This document shows positions 20,105-24,514 of a DNA stretch of 24,514 nt, one piece after another (the first letter of the stretch is position 1; each line of letters begins with the position of its first letter). Below the pieces are notes generated by a model. That model was not told the origin of the DNA. It ran no database searches and saw nothing but the letters and a program-made list of their open reading frames with translations. Made by a program: the position numbers and the translations under genes. Source of the DNA: Nitrospirota bacterium (GTDB lineage: Bacteria; Nitrospirota; Thermodesulfovibrionia; Thermodesulfovibrionales; JdFR-85); NCBI GenBank assembly GCA_015485235.1, contig WFTX01000307.1, positions 1 through 24,514 of the forward strand. The letters are read 5' to 3'.

Positions 20105-22816
20105 ATGTTCAGAAGGATATTCAAGGCAGACAGTCTCCTTTTGATCGGGATGCTGTTTTTGCTTCTTCTGCTTCCCCTTCCTGCCACAGGGGCAGAGAAG
20201 GGGACTGGAGAGGTTCTTCACTACAGTCAGACAGTTATTGAAGGGCTTACATCCATGGAAAGGAATGAGTTTATGTATCTCATGGGACTTTCCGGAGGGA
20301 AGGTGAAGGAGAGTGATATCTCAGAGGGGATAAAACGGGTTTTCAGAAAGGGACTTTTTGATGATGTATCGGTCTGGATTGAAGACTCCGTTCTCAGGAT
20401 CAAGGTGAAGGAGAGAATGCTTATCGGCAAGATTGTTATCAGAGGAAATGATGCGATTCCCGGGAAGAAGCTCCTGAAAAGGCTTCCCTTTCATGAACGG
20501 GAGATTCTCAGATATGATCTCCTTCCCAGGGCAAAGGAGGCCCTGAAAGAATACTATGCCTTCAGGGGATACCCCGATGCTGAAATCAACCTGGAGGTCA
20601 AGGATGGAGAGAGGCCCAATATGGTGAGGATAGACATCCTGATCTCTGAAGGCAACCCTGAACGGATCAGGATGATTGATATAGAGGGATATCCTGATTA
20701 CTTCAGGGCAAACATGAAAATTTCAGCCGGCGACATTTACGATCAGGAGGCCATTGAAGAAGAGATGGTAAGGTTGAAGGATTATTTTCACAAAAAGGGT
20801 TATCATAGCCCGGTCATAGGTCCGTACACTTTTGAAGACGGTCTCCTTACCATTGCTGTCAACCCCGGGATGAAACTGGTTGTACGCTTTGAGGGGAATA
20901 CTTCCGTGGGTGATGGTGATCTGATGGAGGTGATTGACTTTGACTCTGCCGAGAAGATTGATGAGGAGGTGGTAGACGAGAATGCCTCCAGGATCCTGAG
21001 GTATTACCACAGAAAGGGGTTTGCAAGGGCCCAGGTTGCCCCTGTCCTGAGGACTGCCGATGATGTTACGGAGATCACCTTTTTCGTCTATGAAGGAAAG
21101 AGATATACCGTTGGTGATGTAAAGATCAAACCTGTAGGGGGGAGTCTCGATAATACACTTCTCGAAGACCTCAAAGGTGTGCTTTCACTCAGGAAAGGGG
21201 GTCTTTATAATCCCGATTCTGTTCAGGAGGATGAAGCAAGAATCAGGGATTTTCTGAAGGCACTGGGGTATCAGAAGGCCGTAACAGAGGAGACCGGAGT
21301 GGAAATGAAGGAAGAGGCAGGAGACGTTTACCTTCTCTTTCTTCCCAGACCAGGGCCGAGGTACACCATTGGAGAGATCATTATCCAGGGCAACACGGTG
21401 ATGAATACCGAGACCCTCAGAGGGATAATGGGCCTGAAGAAAGGGGACCCCTTCAACTACGTTGATCTGTTCGAGGGCAGAAGAAGGATACTCAACAGTT
21501 ACAGGGAGCGGGGTTACCTGTCTGCAGATCTCAGGCTGGGGACAAAGCTCCTTGATGGAAAGGTGAGAATCATGATCAAGGTAAGGGAGGGCACCCCTTC
21601 AAGGATCGGAAAGACCGTCGTCAGGGGGAATATTGATACCAGGACCGAAGTGATACTGAGGGAGTTGAATTACAGGGAGGGAGCCCTTGCAGACTACAGG
21701 CTCTTTCCGGAACTCTCAAAACGTCTCTACGAGACAGGGCTCTTTAATGATGTGAATATCCGCATGATTGAGGGTGAGGGAGAGACGAGGGATGTCCTGA
21801 TAGAAGTGAAGGAGAGAAAGCCCGGGATATTTGAGTTCGGCTTCGGTTACAGCGAATACGAGAAGATGAGGGGCTTTCTGAGCCTCAGTTACCGGAATCT
21901 CCAGGGCATGAACCGGAGGGTTACCTCAATGCTCAGGCTGAGCAAACTGAAACAGATGTTGTCAGTCAGTTATCATGAGCCCTATCTGATGGGAAAGAAG
22001 ATCAGGATGAACGCCCTCCTGTCAGGCAGCTACAGAGAGGAGCGGAGCCTGGATACAAAGAAGACGAGATACAAGGTCAGAAAATACCTTGGGGAGATCT
22101 CTATTGAAAAGAAACTGAGAAAACACCTTCAGGGGAAATTAACATACAGTTACTCCCTTGTCAATACCTTTGATGTGGCCCCTGATGTGGTGCTTTCAAA
22201 AGAGGATACCGGTACTCTTGGTATAAGTGCAATCATGCCTGCCCTCCTCTATGATACGAGAGATGATCTCTTTGAACCCCGCAGGGGTATACTGGCAGGG
22301 GCCTCTCTCAAGATTGCAAGCAGTTATCTTTTGGGGGAAACGGATTTTGTAAAGCTCAGCATTGAGGGGAGCTTATTCAGGGAACTGACCCGCAATATTG
22401 TCCTGGCCTTGCTCGTGAAGACCGGTCTTGCCGAGGGATTCATGGATACAACGGACCTCCCTATTGTAGAGAGGTTCTTCCTTGGCGGACGAAATGCGGT
22501 AAGGGGCTTTCCCCAGGACGAACTGGGCCCCAGGGGTGAGGACGGGACCCCCACGGGTGGAAATGCCTCTTTCATGACGAGCGTCGAGTTAAGGACAAGG
22601 ATCTGGAAAAACCTCGGTCTGGTATTTTTCTTTGATGCCGGGAATGTCTGGAGGAGGATCAGCGATATGGATTTCAACCTGAGAAAGACGGCAGGGATAG
22701 GTATACGATACACAACGCCTGTGGGGCCGCTCAGGCTGGATTACGGACACAAGCTTGACAGAAGGGAGGGAGAGAGTGGAGGGGAGATCCATTTCAGTAT
22801 CGGTCATGCCTTCTGA
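20105..22816 (+). CDS. Omp85/BamA-family outer-membrane assembly factor with about seven POTRA domains
   Basis: From ATG 20105 this is a 903-aa protein. It has a signal peptide (about 1-30: basic FRR, long leucine core, PATGA), then about seven POTRA-like units (approximately 38-104, 107-182, 187-254, 256-331, 334-415, 419-495 and 499-571), and then a beta-barrel (574-903). The barrel has the RGF loop-6 motif (AVRGFPQDELGP) and a C-terminal phenylalanine (SIGHAF) as in outer-membrane proteins. Proteins of this family fold and insert outer-membrane barrels. BamA usually has five POTRAs and TamA three. I chose 20105 because it starts the signal peptide; the frame is open to 19955 and GTG 20102 is adjacent, and none has a clear Shine-Dalgarno site. 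It lies between tamB and a SurA-like gene. Confidence 0.9.
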   Translation: MFRRIFKADSLLLIGMLFLLLLLPLPATGAEKGTGEVLHYSQTVIEGLTSMERNEFMYLMGLSGGKVKESDISEGIKRVFRKGLFDDVSVWIEDSVLRIKVKERMLIGKIVIRGNDAIPGKKLLKRLPFHEREILRYDLLPRAKEALKEYYAFRGYPDAEINLEVKDGERPNMVRIDILISEGNPERIRMIDIEGYPDYFRANMKISAGDIYDQEAIEEEMVRLKDYFHKKGYHSPVIGPYTFEDGLLTIAVNPGMKLVVRFEGNTSVGDGDLMEVIDFDSAEKIDEEVVDENASRILRYYHRKGFARAQVAPVLRTADDVTEITFFVYEGKRYTVGDVKIKPVGGSLDNTLLEDLKGVLSLRKGGLYNPDSVQEDEARIRDFLKALGYQKAVTEETGVEMKEEAGDVYLLFLPRPGPRYTIGEIIIQGNTVMNTETLRGIMGLKKGDPFNYVDLFEGRRRILNSYRERGYLSADLRLGTKLLDGKVRIMIKVREGTPSRIGKTVVRGNIDTRTEVILRELNYREGALADYRLFPELSKRLYETGLFNDVNIRMIEGEGETRDVLIEVKERKPGIFEFGFGYSEYEKMRGFLSLSYRNLQGMNRRVTSMLRLSKLKQMLSVSYHEPYLMGKKIRMNALLSGSYREERSLDTKKTRYKVRKYLGEISIEKKLRKHLQGKLTYSYSLVNTFDVAPDVVLSKEDTGTLGISAIMPALLYDTRDDLFEPRRGILAGASLKIASSYLLGETDFVKLSIEGSLFRELTRNIVLALLVKTGLAEGFMDTTDLPIVERFFLGGRNAVRGFPQDELGPRGEDGTPTGGNASFMTSVELRTRIWKNLGLVFFFDAGNVWRRISDMDFNLRKTAGIGIRYTTPVGPLRLDYGHKLDRREGESGGEIHFSIGHAF

Positions 22817-22833
22817 CCGGGAAAGGGAAATAT

Positions 22834-23337
22834 ATGAGATGGAAGTATAGGGCATTGTTGATGGTTCTTTTCTTGGGAGTACTGCTTCAGGCCGGCATTC
22901 TCGAAGGCCGGCTTGTTGACAGGGTTGTCGCATCCATAAATGATGATGCCATTACCCTCCGGGAGTTCAGGGCCTACTATGATTCTGTAAGGGTAGTCAC
23001 ACCTGAGATCACAGAGGGAGAGGCGATACAGACTCTCATAAACAGGAGGCTCATACTCCATGAGGCTGAGAGGATGAACCTTGAAGGCCGTACAGAGGAA
23101 GAGAAGATCCAGAGGTACATAGGGATAAGGATACGCTCCTTTGTAAAGATAAGACAGGAGGAGATCAGGGAATTCTACCGTGAGCATGCCGGCAGGTTCA
23201 GGGGGCTCAGCCTTGAGGATGTCTCGGACAAGATAGAGAGACTCCTGATAGAGAGGGAAGTAAACCGTCGGCTGAGGGAGCACCTTAATCAGTTGAGGCA
23301 GAAGACCTATATAAAGGTGAACCTCATGTCTCCGTGA
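22834..23337 (+). CDS. SurA-like periplasmic chaperone lacking the parvulin domain
   Basis: This 167-aa protein has a signal peptide (about 1-25). A SurA N-terminal core follows: VDRVVASINDDAITLREF (about 28-45), then helices with the INRRLILHEAERM segment (about 70-82) and a long charged C-terminal helix region. SurA escorts unfolded outer-membrane proteins to BamA. Here no parvulin-type PPIase domain is present, leaving only the chaperone part. AAAGGGA precedes the ATG and the gene begins 17 nt after the Omp85 gene, so the two are probably cotranscribed. Its last 14 nt overlap the convergent acetyltransferase gene. Confidence 0.8.
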   Translation: MRWKYRALLMVLFLGVLLQAGILEGRLVDRVVASINDDAITLREFRAYYDSVRVVTPEITEGEAIQTLINRRLILHEAERMNLEGRTEEEKIQRYIGIRIRSFVKIRQEEIREFYREHAGRFRGLSLEDVSDKIERLLIEREVNRRLREHLNQLRQKTYIKVNLMSP

Positions 23338-23785
23338 TCAGGGCGGTTTCATCACAGTCAGGAAATTTTGGACACCTCAGACAGTCTCCCCATATCTTCT
23401 GGGGGAGTTCGGACTTATCGATCTCCCGGAAACCGAGCCTTCTGAAAAAATCGGGAGTATAAGTGAGAACAAAAAGCCTCTCGATACCGAGTTCCCGTGC
23501 CTCCCTAATGCATCTCCTCACAAGCCTCCGGCCCACCCCGGCACCGTGATATTTGTTTTTTACCGCAAGGGAGCGGATCTCTGCCAGGTCTTTCCAGAGG
23601 ATATGCATACCGCAGACCCCTATTATCCTTCCGTCCAGTTCGGCGACGAAGTGATCTCTAAGGGTCTCGTAGATCTCATTCAGAGAGCGGGGAAGCATTA
23701 TCCCCTTACCTGCAAACCCGTTTATCAGGGCCTGGATCTGAGGGCAGTCGGATATACGGGCCTTCCTGATCTTAAGAGGCTTCAT
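23324..23785 (-). CDS. GNAT N-acetyltransferase, short ArgA (N-acetylglutamate synthase)-like
   Basis: From ATG 23785 this is a 153-aa protein with a complete GNAT fold: IRKARISDCPQI at the start, EIRSLAVKNKYHGAGVGRRLV (about 69-89, the acetyl-CoA loop) and PDFFRRLGFREI (about 111-122). The C-terminal PQKIWGDCLRCPKFPDCDE, with C135, C138 and C144, is typical of the stand-alone ArgA-type acetyltransferases that make N-acetylglutamate for arginine synthesis. An in-frame ATG at 23803 and a TTG at 23806 are alternatives; 23785 gives the usual N-terminus and a 14-nt overlap with the gamma-subunit gene. Being downstream of a 2-oxoacid oxidoreductase suggests a link with 2-oxoglutarate and glutamate supply (inference). 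Confidence 0.85.
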   Translation of the reverse strand: MKPLKIRKARISDCPQIQALINGFAGKGIMLPRSLNEIYETLRDHFVAELDGRIIGVCGMHILWKDLAEIRSLAVKNKYHGAGVGRRLVRRCIREARELGIERLFVLTYTPDFFRRLGFREIDKSELPQKIWGDCLRCPKFPDCDETALITET

Positions 23786-24368
23786 AGCCCTGCCTGATTG
23801 CATCAAGGTTCTGTTTTATGAGGTGGTGATGCCTCGGAGGCAGCACCCTCTTCAGAACCTCCTCTGTTGAGAAATCCGGAAACAATCCGGAATGCCTGAT
23901 AAAGGCCCCGAACATTACCATGTTTGCATACTTTGAAGAGCCGATCTCTTTTGCTGTGGATGTTGACCTGATGCTGAAATGATCGAGACCATTGACGTGC
24001 TTCAGGAAGTCACCGTCCTGGCAGATGTCAGGTCCGACAAAGGTTGAATCGTAGAAAACCTTCCCGCCTTTTCTGACACGGCCTATGAATCTCTTGAATG
24101 ATGGGCAGTTGAAGACAATGAGCATGTCCAGGGTCTTGACTATGGGAGAGCCGATAGGTTCTGTACCTATAACGATAGTACAGTTCGCCGTTCCCCCCCT
24201 CATCTCTGCGCCATATGAAGGAAACCATGTCACCTCCAATCCGGACTGCAAGGCGGCATATGCTATCATTTGTCCAAGGAGGAGGATGCCCTGTCCTCCT
24301 GAACCTGCAACGAGTATTCCCTTCTCCGTGCCGTTTGCATCTCTCTGTATCCCTGTGGTCTTGTCCAT
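23772..24368 (-). CDS. korC: 2-oxoacid:ferredoxin oxidoreductase gamma subunit
   Basis: This 198-aa protein carries the gamma-subunit signatures AGSGGQGILLLGQ (21-33), SYGAEMRGGTANCTIVI (51-67) and SSKYANMVMFGAF. The gamma subunit joins the alpha and beta chains in enzymes that convert 2-oxoacids such as 2-oxoglutarate or pyruvate to acyl-CoA with ferredoxin as electron carrier, reversibly in the reductive TCA cycle. Separate beta and gamma genes in the order beta then gamma fit KorABCD-type 2-oxoglutarate enzymes, but substrate cannot be fixed from this subunit. Its start overlaps the beta-subunit stop by one base (TGATG). Confidence 0.88.
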   Translation of the reverse strand: MDKTTGIQRDANGTEKGILVAGSGGQGILLLGQMIAYAALQSGLEVTWFPSYGAEMRGGTANCTIVIGTEPIGSPIVKTLDMLIVFNCPSFKRFIGRVRKGGKVFYDSTFVGPDICQDGDFLKHVNGLDHFSIRSTSTAKEIGSSKYANMVMFGAFIRHSGLFPDFSTEEVLKRVLPPRHHHLIKQNLDAIRQGYEAS

Positions 24369-24514
24369 CAGTCAGACTCCTCAATGTCCTCGATATCCTT
24401 GAAAATCCCGAGAGGGTAGACCTTCTCCATTGTTTCTCCTATCCACTGGAGCGAATCAGTGGGGGACATACCCCAGTCTGTAGGGCAGGGAGAGAGGATC
24501 TCGAGGATTGAGAA
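24368..24514 (-). CDS. korB: 2-oxoacid:ferredoxin oxidoreductase beta subunit, C-terminal part (runs off the window)
   Basis: The last 48 residues are visible. They begin FSILEILSPCPTDWGM, the conserved segment near the end of beta subunits that follows the thiamine-diphosphate domain, and include YPLGIFKD and an acidic tail. The stop (TGA, 24370-24368) overlaps the gamma-subunit ATG. The rest of the gene lies beyond 24514. Confidence 0.85.
   Translation of the reverse strand, partial: FSILEILSPCPTDWGMSPTDSLQWIGETMEKVYPLGIFKDIEDIEESD

Overview
The window comes from a Gram-negative bacterium: it carries an outer-membrane assembly block (TamB-like, Omp85/BamA-like, SurA-like), a lipoprotein, and envelope genes. 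It also holds a ferredoxin-dependent 2-oxoacid oxidoreductase, cytochrome c biogenesis (ResB-like) proteins and a likely selenoprotein. Together these suggest an anaerobic or microaerophilic lineage such as Nitrospirota (Thermodesulfovibrionia-like) or a deltaproteobacterial relative. That placement is inference from gene content; no rRNA or marker comparison was possible. Base composition and codon use look uniform, with no insertion sequence, integrase, phage gene, tRNA, rRNA or CRISPR array visible.

Layout. (1) Positions 136-4055, + strand: two small membrane proteins, a thioredoxin/TlpA-like lipoprotein interrupted by one in-frame TGA, a polytopic membrane protein ending in a cysteine-rich DUF2318-type domain, and a ResB-like protein. 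The last four are coupled by ATGA overlaps or a 1-nt gap. (2) Positions 4020-5187, - strand: an FKBP-type (SlyD-like) isomerase followed by a second, shorter ResB-like protein whose 3' end overlaps the first ResB-like gene tail to tail. (3) Positions 5188-5671: a gene-free stretch with inverted repeats and a short leader repeat. (4) Positions 5672-8377, + strand: rmuC and a PAS histidine kinase. (5) Positions 8388-15476, - strand: a compact nine-gene run, queH, DUF2905, spoIID-like, queA, SPOR protein, phoH, HD-domain membrane phosphodiesterase, ybeY and a dgkA-PAP2 fusion, with many overlaps. (6) Positions 15797-23337, + strand: tamB-like, a seven-POTRA Omp85 protein and a SurA-like chaperone lacking a PPIase domain. 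(7) Positions 23324-24514, - strand: the end of a 2-oxoacid:ferredoxin oxidoreductase beta subunit, its gamma subunit and an ArgA-like GNAT acetyltransferase.

The most notable observation is at 825-1379. The TGA at 1080-1082 falls exactly on the first cysteine position of a thioredoxin CxxC motif, giving U-L-R-C. The reading frame continues unchanged for 98 more codons, and a two-part stem-loop of bacterial SECIS type starts right after the TGA. A conventional gene caller would split this into two ORFs or call it a pseudogene. Its coupled neighbours (a DUF2318 membrane protein with five conserved cysteines, and ResB) point to a membrane thiol, metal or heme pathway in which this selenoprotein would be the reductant.

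Elsewhere the groupings make functional sense. QueA and QueH catalyse the last two steps of queuosine synthesis. PhoH, HD phosphodiesterase, YbeY and DgkA form a widely conserved RNA and envelope cluster. TamB, Omp85 and SurA-like act together in outer-membrane protein and lipid handling.
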